Numbered from the stretch's first letter, positions 9,212-20,058 are shown. The stretch: 64,000 bases of DNA from Mesoplasma tabanidae (GCF_002804025.1 NZ_CP024969.1:682001-746000), one strand, 5' to 3'. A program made the numbers and translations. Notes: a model not told the origin generated them from the sequence alone.

Positions 9212-9967
9212 TTATTTAACTTTTAAATCTTCTTTTCTCTTTGTTGATTGATAAATTCCATAGAACTTTTTAACTTCATGAGGTTTTAATTCTCTATATC
9301 TTCCAACTTCTAAATCATCAACTTCCAAAAACTCAATCTTAGTTCTTTTTAACTTCATTAAATTTGCTTCAATTGCTGAAAACATTTGCTTAACGTGGTG
9401 CTTTTTTCCTTCAGCAATTGTCATTTCAACAATTGTTTGATCTTTTTCTTGGTCATAATTTAATAATTCAGCTTGAATTGCTTTTGTAAAGTAATCATCT
9501 TCAATTTTCACACCTTTTAATAATTGACTAACTTGTTGTTTTGAAACTTTTCCTTTACATAATCCTTGATATGTTTTAAAAAATTCATATCTTGGGTGCA
9601 TAACAAAATTGGCAAACTCTCCATCATTAGTCATAATAATTAAACCACTAACATCATAGTCAAGTCTTCCGACAGGATAAACTCTTGTGGGCACATCTTT
9701 GAAATAATCAGCGACTGTTTTTCGTTGCTTTGGATCATACATTGTTGTTAAAACTAGTCTTGGCTTATTAAACAAGTAATAAAATTTTTCATTATTCTTA
9801 GTTGTTTGTTTTCCATTAACTTCAATATCAGCATCAGGAGATGCTTTAAAACCAAGTTCAGTAATTACGACACCATTAACTTTAACTTTACCTTCAACAA
9901 TTAATTTTTCTGCGTTTCTTCTTGAAGTAATTCCTCTAGCTGAAATGATTTTTTGTAATCTTTCCAT
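9212..9967 (-). CDS. rluB: 23S rRNA pseudouridine synthase (RluB-type)
   Basis: A 251-residue enzyme of the RsuA/RluB family: an N-terminal S4 domain ('MERLQKIISARGITSRRNAEKLI', about residues 1-45) and then the catalytic domain with the motif 'PVGRLDYDVSGLIIMTNDG', whose Asp is the nucleophile. It converts a uridine in 23S rRNA to pseudouridine. The scpA-scpB-rluB order is conserved in Firmicutes. Its ATG overlaps the scpB stop (TAATG). Confidence 0.93.
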   Translation of the reverse strand: MERLQKIISARGITSRRNAEKLIVEGKVKVNGVVITELGFKASPDADIEVNGKQTTKNNEKFYYLFNKPRLVLTTMYDPKQRKTVADYFKDVPTRVYPVGRLDYDVSGLIIMTNDGEFANFVMHPRYEFFKTYQGLCKGKVSKQQVSQLLKGVKIEDDYFTKAIQAELLNYDQEKDQTIVEMTIAEGKKHHVKQMFSAIEANLMKLKRTKIEFLEVDDLEVGRYRELKPHEVKKFYGIYQSTKRKEDLKVK

Positions 9968-10596
9968 TAAAACATTCCTTCATCAGATTCATCTTCAAAG
10001 ATATCTTCCTCTGAGACCATTTCTTCAGTAATTTTTATTTCTTCTTCAAAATTATTTTCTTCATCTTCATTTTTGTATGAAGCAAAATCAATTTGAGGTA
10101 ACGCTTCAAATCCACCTGTTATGTTAAATAACTTAAAGAAATTATCAGTTATTGTATAAAGGTTTGCTCCTGTTGAAGTTTTACCAACCGCTTTAATTAA
10201 TTTTTTTTGTCTTAATCTATATATTTGGTATGAACATTCAGCTTGTCTTATCAATTCAATGTCATGTTTTGAAATTGGTCCTTTATAAACAATAATTGAT
10301 AATACTTCTATACTTGAATTTGATAGTCTAGAATTATTTACTTCTAATTCTAATTTTGCAAAATATTCGTGTAATTCTGGTTTTGTTTGTAATCTATATT
10401 TGTTTTTTCCAAATTTTTGAATAGAAAAAGCACAGTCAGGATCTGAAGAATATTTTTTTTCTAACTCTAAAATAGTTTCTTGAATTGTTACTGGTCTAAC
10501 ATCTTCTAATACATTTTGTAAATCTAGTAAACTAATACCTTCATCACCATAAACAAATAATAAACCTTCAACAATAGCTTTAATATTACTATTCAT
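9967..10596 (-). CDS. scpB: Segregation and condensation protein B
   Basis: A 209-residue ScpB: two winged-helix domains ('IKAIVEGLLFVYGDEGISL' at the start; 'LSIIVYKGPISKHDIELIR' in the middle), followed by an acidic tail rich in Glu and Asp. With ScpA and Smc it forms the condensin that organises the chromosome. The start overlaps scpA by 8 bases and the stop overlaps rluB by one. Confidence 0.94.
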   Translation of the reverse strand: MNSNIKAIVEGLLFVYGDEGISLLDLQNVLEDVRPVTIQETILELEKKYSSDPDCAFSIQKFGKNKYRLQTKPELHEYFAKLELEVNNSRLSNSSIEVLSIIVYKGPISKHDIELIRQAECSYQIYRLRQKKLIKAVGKTSTGANLYTITDNFFKLFNITGGFEALPQIDFASYKNEDEENNFEEEIKITEEMVSEEDIFEDESDEGMF

Positions 10597-11422
10597 ATTC
10601 TTCTACCTCTTCTATTCTTTTTAAGACTGTTTCATCAGCAAGAGCTTCAGATGTAAATCTGAACTCTAGCGTATCATTTTTTTGATTAATAACAGCAACT
10701 TGATGCCTAACCATATCTAACACAGCTAAGAAAGTTGAAATCAAATTAATTAAGTTTAATTCGTATCCTGTGATAACTTCTTCAAGTCTTCATTCTTTGT
10801 GTTTATTTGTTTTCATAACATCAACAATTGATTTAGCAATTACTTGTGGAGAAATAATTTCATTTTGAATTGGAGCATATGCATCTTCTAAAAGCATACT
10901 TTCATCATATTCAAAATCATCATTAAAGTTTTCTGCTTTTTGCAAGATCCTTTGAAAAATTTCAGCAAATTCATCAATGCCTATGTCTAACGGATCGACC
11001 ATTAACTCATCGTTTCTGTCTGCTATAGATTGAACAAATGATTTTTTAGTTTTTGGCTTAGAATAAGTTTGTAAATACTCTTCTTGTTTATTATAAAAAT
11101 ATTCACTAACTTCTTTAATTTGACCATATTGATTAATTTGTTCAAGTAAATCTTCAAACATAAAATCATCTTGTAATTCTTCTTCATCTTTTGGTAATAA
11201 AATTCTTGACTTCATTTCAATCATTTGTGCAGCCATTACTAGATACTCACTAGCTAATTCAATATCAAGTTTTTGTTGGCCTTCAATATACTTAAGATAT
11301 TGATCAATGATTTCACTTAAATTAATTTCAAAAATATCAATTTTTTTATCTTTTACCATATTTCATAATAAGTCTAAAGGACCTGAGAAATTGGATATAT
11401 TTAATTCATCTCAATGTTGCAT
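10589..11422 (-). CDS. scpA: Segregation and condensation protein A
   Basis: A 277-residue kleisin that bridges Smc heads. The N-terminus reads MQHWDELNISNFSGPLDLLW and includes the family motif 'FSGPLDLL'; two of the W codons here are UGA. 'ASEYLVMAAQMIEMKSRILLP' (about residues 60-80) is also typical. The C-terminal winged helix that contacts the Smc head follows. TAAGGAG precedes the ATG. It comes 50 bases after the HEPN-like gene without a visible terminator. Confidence 0.94.
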
Positions 11423-11472
11423 ATTATTTCTCCTTAGTTATTTATTATTTTATAATAAATTAGCCTTTTTTC

Positions 11473-12312
11473 CTATTTATTAACTTGATTTAGTTTTATT
11501 AACTTTAGTAATTCATCATCTTTTTTCAAATCTCTATGTATTTGAATTAAAGTTCTAGTAACTAAAATGAAAAGTAATTCAATTTCTAATGCTATGTTAT
11601 ATTTTGACTTAGGATCTGTAAAAGAATGTTCAAGATTATTTCTTAACTTTCTTATATAATGAAATGATACAGATTTGTTCAACGTTTTTAAATATTCTGC
11701 AAATGCTAATTTTCTAACTGTTGTTTTAAATAAAGGCATCGAAACAGAATCAAAGTCTTTAGTAAATATAAAACTATTTTTTACATTAACTTCTTTTAAA
11801 TTGTATTTATCAACAAAGAATACGTTAATGAACATTAGCTTATCAAATATTGAATATAAATATTTGTACATTACTAATTGATCATGAAATTCTAATTCAT
11901 TTATTCCAAAGCGTTCATTAACACTGTCATAGCATTTATTTTTTGATGACTTATTAATATAATAATTAACTATCATTTTTATTTCAGAATATATATAAAA
12001 ATCAAAGAAATAATTTTTAATTGTCATTAGTGAAAGTAAAGTTTTTAAAAGATATAAAAATTCATGCGTTTCTTTAGTTGAAACAACTTTTTTATTTGGT
12101 TTTATATCAATGTCAAGAATTCTATTATTTTTAATAAGATTAATATTTAGTCGGTGAGAAATAGTTGAGTCTTTTAAAATAATATCATCAATCATATTAG
12201 CTATAAAAAATAAAATATCATCTGCTTCAGATTGCTTAATTCTTTTATTTTTAACAATCTTAATTAATTGCTTTATTTTTTCAGAATATTGATTAAGTTT
12301 TAATTCGTTCAT
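11473..12312 (-). CDS. HEPN-like protein, possible RNase
   Basis: A 279-residue, almost all-helical protein without membrane segments. The C-terminal part holds 'RKLRNNLEHSF', an exact RNxxxH motif (R224, N225, H229) between two long helices, which is the active-site signature of HEPN ribonucleases used in toxin-antitoxin, abortive infection and rRNA-processing systems. The N-terminal half has no motif that I recognise. No nucleotidyltransferase (MNT) antitoxin lies beside it; its neighbour upstream is an unknown helical protein. Very rich in Lys, Asn and Ile. A six-residue motif can arise by chance, so the family call is tentative. Confidence 0.45.
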   Translation of the reverse strand: MNELKLNQYSEKIKQLIKIVKNKRIKQSEADDILFFIANMIDDIILKDSTISHRLNINLIKNNRILDIDIKPNKKVVSTKETHEFLYLLKTLLSLMTIKNYFFDFYIYSEIKMIVNYYINKSSKNKCYDSVNERFGINELEFHDQLVMYKYLYSIFDKLMFINVFFVDKYNLKEVNVKNSFIFTKDFDSVSMPLFKTTVRKLAFAEYLKTLNKSVSFHYIRKLRNNLEHSFTDPKSKYNIALEIELLFILVTRTLIQIHRDLKKDDELLKLIKLNQVNK

Positions 12313-12330
12313 AAAATTTCTCCCTTCTTT

Positions 12331-12900
12331 TTATTTAGCCATTATTGCAAATACATTTGCATGTCATTTATAGATTCTAATGAAAATATCATTTTGCTCT
12401 TTAAAAAAATCTTTAATCATTTCACCAGTTATTTTATTTTTTAATTGTTCATTGTTTTTGATTAAGTTTTCATTTGAAAATATTTCTATTTGTTTTTTAA
12501 TTCATTTAGTAAGGTTTAAAGCATGCTCTTTTTCTTCTATAGATAATGTTTTATTGTTAAATTTAATTTCATATTCATCTTTAATATTAGAATTTAGGTT
12601 TTGATAATTAATAACTTCTCTAAACATTGTTTCTTTCATAGTTTCTTTAAATTTTTCTTCAAAGTCATTTATTTCATTTTGTTCTATAAACAACATTCCA
12701 AATAAATCAGATTGTTTAACAAACTCATGTCCATTGTATGTTGCAATCTTCTTGACAATAATTTCAAATTTTAATAAAAGATTAGTACTAATTTTAAAAC
12801 TATATTTAGTTTCAAAGTATTTAATAAAATCGCGAAACACTTTATTATTTAGTTCTTCATTAATTTTAATATCTTTTAGTTTTTCTAAAGTATTAATCAT
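12331..12900 (-). CDS. Helical protein of unknown function
   Basis: A 189-residue charged, helical, probably cytoplasmic protein. I recognise no motif. It starts 10 bases after the MFS-like gene with AAGGGGG as ribosome-binding site and ends 18 bases before the HEPN-like gene, so these two unknown genes are cotranscribed and may work together. Two UGA codons near the C-terminus ('LTKWIKK' and 'IYKWHAN'). Confidence 0.7.
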
Positions 12901-12909
12901 GTTTCCCCC

Positions 12910-14394
12910 TTACTCAATTATTATTCTTGAGTTTATTTTTTTCTCTACTGATTGTTTTTCATATTCTGAAAAAATATGTTTAATATTTGCATAATCAACA
13001 AACTCAGCAATTATTTGATCAATTCATATTACTGTTAAAAATAAATAAATACTATTAATAAAAAATAATGAAGCTGCTGTTATTCTAATAACTTTTTTTA
13101 AGCTGTTTTCAAAAGCTATAATATTATCAATATTAATTTCAGCTATTATTGCTTGTACTGATTGATATGTAAACAGTCCCGTTTTTGTATAAACAATAGA
13201 ATTAAAAATAAGTATAACTGAAAATTGACCAATTAATAAAGCAGAAGCAACAAACCCTGTCACAGGTATTCCTCTTGATGCTCTATAGTTTCACATAATT
13301 GCAAATGCAAATCACATGTAAAATAAAACAAAATAAGAAGACCCAAAAATTAAATTAGAGATAACTATTCATATTGAACTAATTACAAACGTTGAAATTA
13401 ATAATGTTATTCCCGAAATAACAATTAGTCCATAAATTAAGTTTTTAACACCAATTTTAGGCAATAAAACTTTATATAAGAAATATCCTAATGCAAATTG
13501 ACCAAATAAAAATATAGCTTGATATTTTCTATCTAATGTTTCAAGTCATTCAATATTATCATTACTTATTTTTGAATTTGCTATAAAATACATTCTAAAT
13601 ATTGGAGATTGCACAAATCCATAAATGAGACCTAATATCAAAGTTAAAATAATTAGTTTGATTAAGGTTGATTTAGAATACTTTGCTAATTCTTCTTTTA
13701 AGACTAATTTAAACTCACCTATTTTATTTTTATTTTCTATGCCATTTCTAAAACTTATCAATAATGAAATTATTAAAAATATAATGATTAACATATTCAG
13801 CCAAACTAATTTATTTGTAGCAAAATTGTTAACATTTAGAATTCAATTACCTACAAAAGATGCAAATGTTATTACAAAACCTAATGCAAATGAAACTTTA
13901 AGTACAAACAATCTATTATATTTTTGTTCATTTAAATATAAAAAATATAGACTTTGTGATGAAATACTAATTCCTAAAATAACCGCTTGTAAAATAATAA
14001 TAATTTTAAATAGTGCACCATCACTTGAAGGAATTAATAAAAGCATACTAGCAAGAAGTGAAGCTAAAATTGAAGTTCTTATTCAAATATTTCTATTTCT
14101 TATTTTTCCTGTAAACCAAGTAGCTAATGGTTTAAGTAAAATTGCAAATAACATTGAACTACTAAATAATAATAAAACTACAGTTGTTGCAGGTGGTGTC
14201 TTATCAAAAAGATCAGTTAGTATATTTGAGTTTTCTTGAATTAAGATTGCATTTACAGTTCAGACAATTAATGTTTGAATATAAAATCAAAATAGTCTTT
14301 TTTCAACTTTTTGTTTTTTGTAAATATAATATAAAAATAAAAAACCAAAAATAATAACTGAAGGAGCAACAATAATTAAATCTCAATTGTTCAT
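12910..14394 (-). CDS. Major-facilitator-like transporter
   Basis: A 494-residue protein with about 12 membrane helices in two halves and a soluble C-terminal tail. 'KPLATWFTGKIRNR' between helices 2 and 3 looks like a degenerate MFS motif A (a loop with G, then R-x-R). No substrate can be inferred. Its ATG lies directly after the argS stop, so it shares the argS transcript. Several UGA codons split the gene under the standard code. The opposite strand has an open frame of about 200 codons (13625-14239) that is only a shadow of this gene. Confidence 0.7.
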
Positions 14395-14395
14395 A

Positions 14396-16057
14396 TTACA
14401 TTGTTTCTAATGCACTAACACCAATAACTTTAAATGCATTTTTTAGTACTTGTAAAACTGCTACAACTAATCCTAATCTTGCTTCACTTGTCGGTAAGTC
14501 TTTTTCATCAATAATTTTTGTATCTGCATAGTATGAATGAAATTGCTTACAAATTGTTTGAATATATTCACAAATTAATTGTGGTGCTCTATTTTTAGCA
14601 GCCATTTGAATTACTTGATTAAAATTGTCTAATGTTAATAACAAATCAATTTCTTTTTTATTTGACAATAAATTATTTTTTTCTAAATTCGCTTTTATAT
14701 TTTTTTGCTCTGCCTGATTCAAAATTGAATGACATCTTGCAGTTGCATATTGTGCATAATAGACTGGATTAGTTGCATTTTTTTGTTGAACTAAATCTAA
14801 GTCTAAGTCCATATGTGAACTACTTGATTTAGATGCTAACATATATCTCAGTGCATCTTTACCAACCATTTCCATAATATCAACCAATCAAACTGCAGTG
14901 CCTTTTCTCTTACTCATTTTGTATTCTTTGCCATCTTTAATTAATCTTACCATTTGAACCATTTCGATTTCTAAGATATCTGGATTATGCCCTAATAATT
15001 GAAGACCTGCTCTCATTCTTGGAATATAACCATGGTGATCTCCACCTCAAATATTAATTAGAATATCTGCTTTAGTTCTATCAATTCTAATGTTATGAGT
15101 TGCTAAGTCTGGAACAATATAAGTTAATGAACCGTCTTTTTTAATTAAAACACGATCTTTGTCATCACCAAATTGAGTAGTTTTTAATCATAAAGCTCCA
15201 TCAGTCTCATAAGTCGCATTTTTTTCTTTATATTCTTGTAAAAGTTTTTCAATTTGATTTGTGTCATACATTTCTTGTTCACTTGAGTAATGATCAATGA
15301 CAACGCCAAAATCTTTTAACTGATTTTTAATTTCTGCTAAGAAATATTCAGTAGCTTCTTTTCTAAAAATTTGATGAACTTTAGAATCAGAAATTATAGT
15401 TTCAGTAAAACTTAGACTTTTAAATTTATCACCATGTTTTTCAATCATAGTCTTAGCTAAATCATCATAGAAAGTTCCACCATATGTATTAGCTGGTTTT
15501 TCTGCTTCAATGCCTAATGCTCAAAGGTAGTGAACAAAAACAGTTACAGCCAAAATATTAATTTGATTTCCTGCATCATTTGTATAATACTCTGTTTGCA
15601 CTTCATAACCATCAAATTTTAAAACTTCTTTTAACACAGAACCTGTAACTGCATTTCTTGCATGCCCCACATGTAAAAAACCAGTTGGGTTTGCTGAAAC
15701 ATATTCAATATTTATTATTTTATTTTTATTTCCATTTTTCCCGTATGCCTCTTTTAAGGTTGAAATATTTTTAATTGTTGTTGAAAGTAATTCAGTTTTT
15801 AATTTAATGTTAATAAAACCGGGACCTGCTATTTCAATTTGATCATAGTATTCTTTTTTTATTAATTCTTGCTTAATAGAATCAGCTAATTGTATTGGAT
15901 TTTGTTTTAATTCTTTTGCGCTCATTAATGCAATAGTTGTAGAAAAATGACTGTCAATATTGTTCTTATTAATTTCAACAACTGGTTCTTTTACTATGCC
16001 CAATTTTTTAGCTACTTCTTTTAAATCTTTTTTAACTATATTAATTATGTTATCCAT
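14396..16057 (-). CDS. argS: Arginyl-tRNA synthetase
   Basis: A 553-residue class I synthetase that charges tRNA-Arg. It has an N-terminal Add1 domain, the HIGH box as '[11 protein letters not shown]' (about residues 130-140), '[14 protein letters not shown]', 'RKDGSLTY'-like sequence, a 'KMSKRKG' loop and a C-terminal DALR helical domain ('DALRYMLAS', ending ALETM). Lies downstream of a terminator that follows frr. First gene of a long unit that runs through three unusual genes to scpA. Confidence 0.96.
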
Positions 16058-16076
16058 TTTTATTCCACCTTCTAAG

Positions 16077-16104
16077 GAAAAAACATTTGTTGAACAAATG
16101 TTTT
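16077..16104 (-). terminator. Terminator after pyrH-frr
   Basis: AAAACATTTGT / ACAAATGTTTT, an 11-bp stem with a 3-base loop, followed by T on the minus strand. Only about 20 bases separate it from the argS start, so some read-through is likely. Confidence 0.75.
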
Positions 16105-16108
16105 AATT

Positions 16109-16654
16109 CTATATTGCCATTAATTCTTTTTCTTTTTCTTTTGATATGTCATCTAATTTTTTAATATTTAAATCTGTTAATTTTTGAATATCATTTTCAA
16201 TTCCTTTAACAACATCTTCACTAATTGATTTGTCTTTTTTAGCTGTATCGATATAGTCTCTACGAATGTTTCTAATGCGAACTTTAAAGTTCTCTAATTC
16301 TTTATTCATTTTTTTAACCAAGTCTTTTCTTATTTCTTCAGTTAATGCAGGAATGTTAATTCTAACAACTTCAGCATCTGAAATAGGATTTAAATTTAAA
16401 TCTGACTTATTAATTGCTGCAACAACTTCTTGAATCAAACTTTTGTCTCAAGGTTTAATTACCAATTGTTGAGGTTCAGGTGTTGTTATTTGAGCAGTTT
16501 GATTAACTGGTGTTGGAGTTCCATAGTAGTTAACCATAATTTTGTCTAACATTGTTGCACTTGCTCTACCTGTTCTAATTGTTTTAATGTGATCTTGTCA
16601 AGCAACAACTGTATCCTTCATTTGTTGCTCTGCTAATAATAAAATTTCATCCAT
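16109..16654 (-). CDS. frr: Ribosome recycling factor
   Basis: A 181-residue protein that, with EF-G, splits the terminated ribosome. '[20 protein letters not shown]' and '[14 protein letters not shown]' are family signatures, and '[12 protein letters not shown]' lies in the long three-helix bundle. The start has an AGGAG site 8 bases upstream. 11 bases after pyrH, an order common to most bacteria. UGA codons encode W in the N-terminal third. Confidence 0.95.
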
Positions 16655-16665
16655 ATTTTTTTCTC

Positions 16666-17382
16666 CTATTCTTCTATAATTGTTGATTCTAAAGAACCTT
16701 CCATAACTTTAATAATGTTATTTGGCCCTTGCATGTCAAATACTTCAATTGGAAGTTTTGCATCTTTTGCCAATGTTGCGGCTGTTAAGTCCATTACTCT
16801 TAATTGCTTATCAGCTATTTCACGATGAGTTAATTTTTCATAAAATTTTGCATTAGGATTTAAGTTAGGGTCTGAGTCATAAACTCCCTTAACCCCATTT
16901 TTTGCCATTAATACTGCATCAGCATCAATTTCGATTGCACGAATTACCGAATTAGTATCTGTTGTAAAGTAAGCAAAACCAGTACCACCAACAAAAATTG
17001 ATATATATCCTTCATTCATTTTTAGCCTTGCTCTTTTGAAATTGTAATCATCTGTCACTGTTTCAATTGGTAGAGAAGAGTAAACATTAACTTTATCATA
17101 TCCTAAACGTTTGATTGTTGATTCTAATGCCAAACCATTCATAACAGTTGCTAACATTCCCATGTAGTCTGCGTTAATTTGTGGCATATCAATATCAACA
17201 CCAAGTTTACCTCTTCAGATATTTCCTCCACCAATAACAATTCCTAATTTTAATCCATTTTTTGCTAATTCAACAATTTGTTTAGCAATATCTTCTAACT
17301 TTTCTTTGTTATAAATTTCTTTTTCATTTTTTAAAGCTTCGCCACTTAATTTTAATAAAACTGTACTATATTTATATTTCAT
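16666..17382 (-). CDS. pyrH: UMP kinase
   Basis: A 238-residue hexameric bacterial UMP kinase (amino-acid kinase fold) making UDP. Hallmarks are 'LLKLSGEALK' at the start, 'IVIGGGNIWRG' (about residues 50-60; W by UGA), 'TVMNGLALES' and 'FVGGTGFAYFTTD'. 'KNGVKGVYDSDP' matches the family. The start at 17382 has GAGG eight bases upstream. It begins the pyrH-frr unit. Confidence 0.95.
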
Positions 17383-17408
17383 TTAAAAATACCTCATTCA
17401 TCTTATTT

Positions 17409-17414
17409 ATTATA
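17409..17414 (-). promoter_or_regulatory. -10 element for pyrH-frr
   Basis: Minus-strand TATAAT preceded by GGG, 26 bases upstream of the pyrH start and right after the upstream terminator. No clear -35. Confidence 0.45.
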
Positions 17415-17428
17415 CCCAAAATAGATAA

Positions 17429-17456
17429 TAAAAAAAGTATTCATAATTGAATACTT
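17429..17456 (-). terminator. Terminator after the deacetylase unit
   Basis: AAGTATTCA / TGAATACTT, a perfect 9-bp stem with TAAT loop, followed by seven T on the minus strand. Confidence 0.85.
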
Positions 17457-17471
17457 AGTAATATCTTAAGA

Positions 17472-17786
17472 CTAACAATCATTTTTTTGCTGATTGCTAA
17501 AAAATAATAAATATGATATTAAAATTATAATTAAAGCTTCTAATGATAAAGAAAGTCAGTTTAATAAAACTCATGTGTTATATAGTGAATTCATAGAAAG
17601 TATAGTATAAATAAATAATGAAACCGAAGCTACTAACAAAATAAATATAATTAAAAAATTAATTTTTATTTTTGCTTGCTTATTTTTTAATATTTTTTTA
17701 ATGTTATAAATTGATATATAAAACCCAATACATGCTATAAATAAAGCACTAATTATTTGAATAATCTCTATTGCTGAATATCTCAT
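17472..17786 (-). CDS. Small membrane protein of unknown function
   Basis: A 104-residue protein with three predicted membrane helices (about residues 6-27, 43-63 and 70-94). No recognised family. It starts 2 bases after the deacetylase stop and ends just before a terminator, so it is the last gene of that unit and may assist the deacetylase. Confidence 0.65.
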
Positions 17787-17788
17787 AA

Positions 17789-18529
17789 TTAACTACCTAA
17801 TCTTCCATAATTTTTATAAAAAGAATTACTATTTTGTGTAAAATTAGCAAATTTGTAACCTTGACTTTGTAAAGTTTCTAAGAACTCTGGCAATCAAACT
17901 TTTGCGTATCCTCTTGTGTGAGCTACTAATATTTTTCCATTTGACAAATGAGAGTAATATTGATTTAATATTTTGTCTTTTCCAGTTTCTTCTTCCAAAT
18001 AGTCAGTTCCTAGGTATCCTCTAACTCAATAAGGGTTTTTTACTTTTCTTTGAACATAGCCTAATCCCCTATAGTATTGTAAGTAAGGCATCCTAATGGG
18101 TATATCTTTAGATTCTATTGTTTGCCCATTTTGTTCATACACATATTTAATTAAATCATTTACATCATTTAATTCTTTAACTAACTGCGTTTGATTATTT
18201 ATATACTTATTATGATAATATGAATGATTTCCTAATGAGTGACCATCTTTTATCATTCTATCAACAACCTTTTTAATTCCAGGATCTGTATCATATTTTT
18301 CTAAATTAACTCCCGTCATAAAAAACGTTGCTTTAACATCATATTGATCCAAAATATTCATTATCTCCCAATCATCAGTTGCTGATGGGCCATCATCAAA
18401 TGTTAACATTAACACTTTTTCTTTAGTTATAATTTTCCCTACTTCTCTATTGCTTTTATAAGATGAGATACTGAAAATAAATCCAACCAACATTATTAAA
18501 ACAATTGATATTTTTACTGATTTTTTCAT
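17789..18529 (-). CDS. Membrane-anchored polysaccharide deacetylase
   Basis: A 246-residue NodB-type carbohydrate esterase. The N-terminal signal anchor covers about residues 5-23. NodB motifs are intact: 'TFDDGPS' (D45, D46), 'HSYYH' (H102 and H106, metal ligands), 'RMPY' (R146-Y149) and 'ILVAH' near the end. It would remove acetyl groups from N-acetylated sugars outside the membrane. The start at 18529 has AAAGGA upstream; an in-frame ATG at 18559 lies in a terminator stem and has no ribosome-binding site. This organism type has no peptidoglycan, so the substrate is more likely a capsule or glycolipid. Confidence 0.88.
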
Positions 18530-18543
18530 ATTTATGTCCTTTT

Positions 18544-18570
18544 TAAAAAAAGCACTCATAAGAATGCTTT
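18544..18570 (-). terminator. Terminator after rpsB-tsf unit
   Basis: AAAGCACTC / GAATGCTTT form a 9-bp stem (one G-T pair), 4-base loop, then a T run on the minus strand. Confidence 0.75.
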
Positions 18571-18573
18571 AAA

Positions 18574-19134
18574 CTATTTATTTCTAATTGTTTTATTATG
18601 GTATGCTAATGCATCTTCATTATCAACTTTAATACCTGTGATTTTTTCATCAAAAAATGAAGCATCAACCATTTTTGTACTAAATTTAACTTTTTTAGTA
18701 ACTCTTTTGCCTTGTTTGTAAAAGACAAAAATATTTGGTGTTCTAGTATCTTCAATAATTTTAACAATATTTTTATTATCAATTTTTTCTCCAATTAAAT
18801 TAATTGAATCTTTTGTTAATGCAACCCCAAAGTATGGGATAAAAAAGAATAAAGCAATTACTGAAGCAGCAATAAAAATCATCCCAATAACTGTTGTTAC
18901 TATTGTACCTATATTTAAACTTGAAGCATCTGGTTTATAAATTATAGCTGTTATAATTCCCATTATTTCGCTTATTGAAATTAATGAAATTGTTATAGCT
19001 GGTATAACTAAACCATATTTTTTTGACTTAGTATCTAGTTTTCTAAACTGATAGTAATAAAATGCAAGTGTTAATAATAATAGCAATGAAATACCTATTA
19101 ACACAATACTCATAATTAAAAATCTTGAACTCAT
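18574..19134 (-). CDS. Membrane protein of unknown function
   Basis: A 186-residue protein with about four helices in the first 130 residues and a soluble C-terminal part whose strand-rich pattern ('LTKDSINLIGEKIDNKNIVKI', 'IFVFYKQGKRVTKKVKF') resembles a PH-like domain of bacterial membrane proteins. No function inferred. Starts 2 bases after the tsf stop and is followed by a terminator, so it rides on the rpsB-tsf transcript. Confidence 0.7.
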   Translation of the reverse strand: MSSRFLIMSIVLIGISLLLLLTLAFYYYQFRKLDTKSKKYGLVIPAITISLISISEIMGIITAIIYKPDASSLNIGTIVTTVIGMIFIAASVIALFFFIPYFGVALTKDSINLIGEKIDNKNIVKIIEDTRTPNIFVFYKQGKRVTKKVKFSTKMVDASFFDEKITGIKVDNEDALAYHNKTIRNK

Positions 19135-19136
19135 AG

Positions 19137-20030
19137 TTAGTTACCTAGTTGAGCAGCTACTTCACTTGCAAAGTCAGTAACTACTTTTTCAATTCCTTCC
19201 CCAACTTCATATCTAATCATGTCAATTAAAGTTACTTTTTTAGATTCCAAGAATTGTCCTACTTTGAAACTTTCATCAACAACATATTGTTGGTCTACTA
19301 AACTAATTTCTGATAAACGTTTTGATAATTTTCCTTTTAAAATATTTTCTAAAACATTTTCAGGTTTTCCTTGTAATTTTGGATCTTCTTTAGCCTCAGC
19401 TTTAATGATGTTAAATTCTGATTCTTTAAATTCAGCAGGTATTTCTTCCATGCTTTTGTATTGCGGACTCATTGCAGCTACATGCATAGCTAGGTTGTAT
19501 GCGTCAGATGCATCTATAACACCTTTAAAGTTTAATGCAACTGAAACTCTTTTATTCGCATGGTTATATAAAGTAGTTGTATTTCCAGCTTCTTTTGCAA
19601 TTAAAGTAAATCTTCTTAATTGAATTTTTTCTCCAATTGTTGCTGTCGCGCTTACTAATACTTGTTCGATTGTTTCACCTGAATTTGTTTTTAATGCTAA
19701 TCCTTCTTCTAAAGTTTTTGCATCAGATGCTAATAATACATTAGCAATTTCATCAATTAAATTGATAAATTTTTCGTTTTGAGCAACGAAGTCAGTTTCT
19801 GAGTTAACTTCAAGAATAACAACTTTATTGTCGCTTTCTTTAGCTAAAGCTACACCTTCAGCAGCTACACGGTCTGATTTTTTAGCAGCTTTTGCTAATC
19901 CGTTTTCTCTTAATCAAACGATAGCATCATCAATGTTTCCATCAGTTGCTTCTAAAGCTTTTTTACAGTCCATCATACCAGCTTGTGTAATTTCTCTTAA
20001 TTCTTTAATTAATTGTGCGTTTACAGCCAT
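19137..20030 (-). CDS. tsf: Elongation factor Ts
   Basis: A 297-residue nucleotide-exchange factor for EF-Tu. The N-terminal UBA-like domain '[23 protein letters not shown]' is diagnostic, followed by 'RVAAEGV' and '[15 protein letters not shown]'. Full length. Start ATG with AAAAGGAG upstream, 28 bases after rpsB, as in most bacteria. Confidence 0.96.
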
Positions 20031-20058
20031 ATATGTTTTCTCCTTTTAGTTTTATTTT

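Noticed and set aside
13625-14239. Plus-strand open frame of 204 codons
   Set aside because: It lies fully antisense to the 12-helix transporter; hydrophobic genes give such shadows. No ribosome-binding site and no family resemblance.
18530-18559. Longer start for the polysaccharide deacetylase
   Set aside because: The ATG at 18559 sits in the stem of the rpsB-tsf unit terminator and has no ribosome-binding site; the ATG at 18529 has AAAGGA and is followed by a normal signal anchor.
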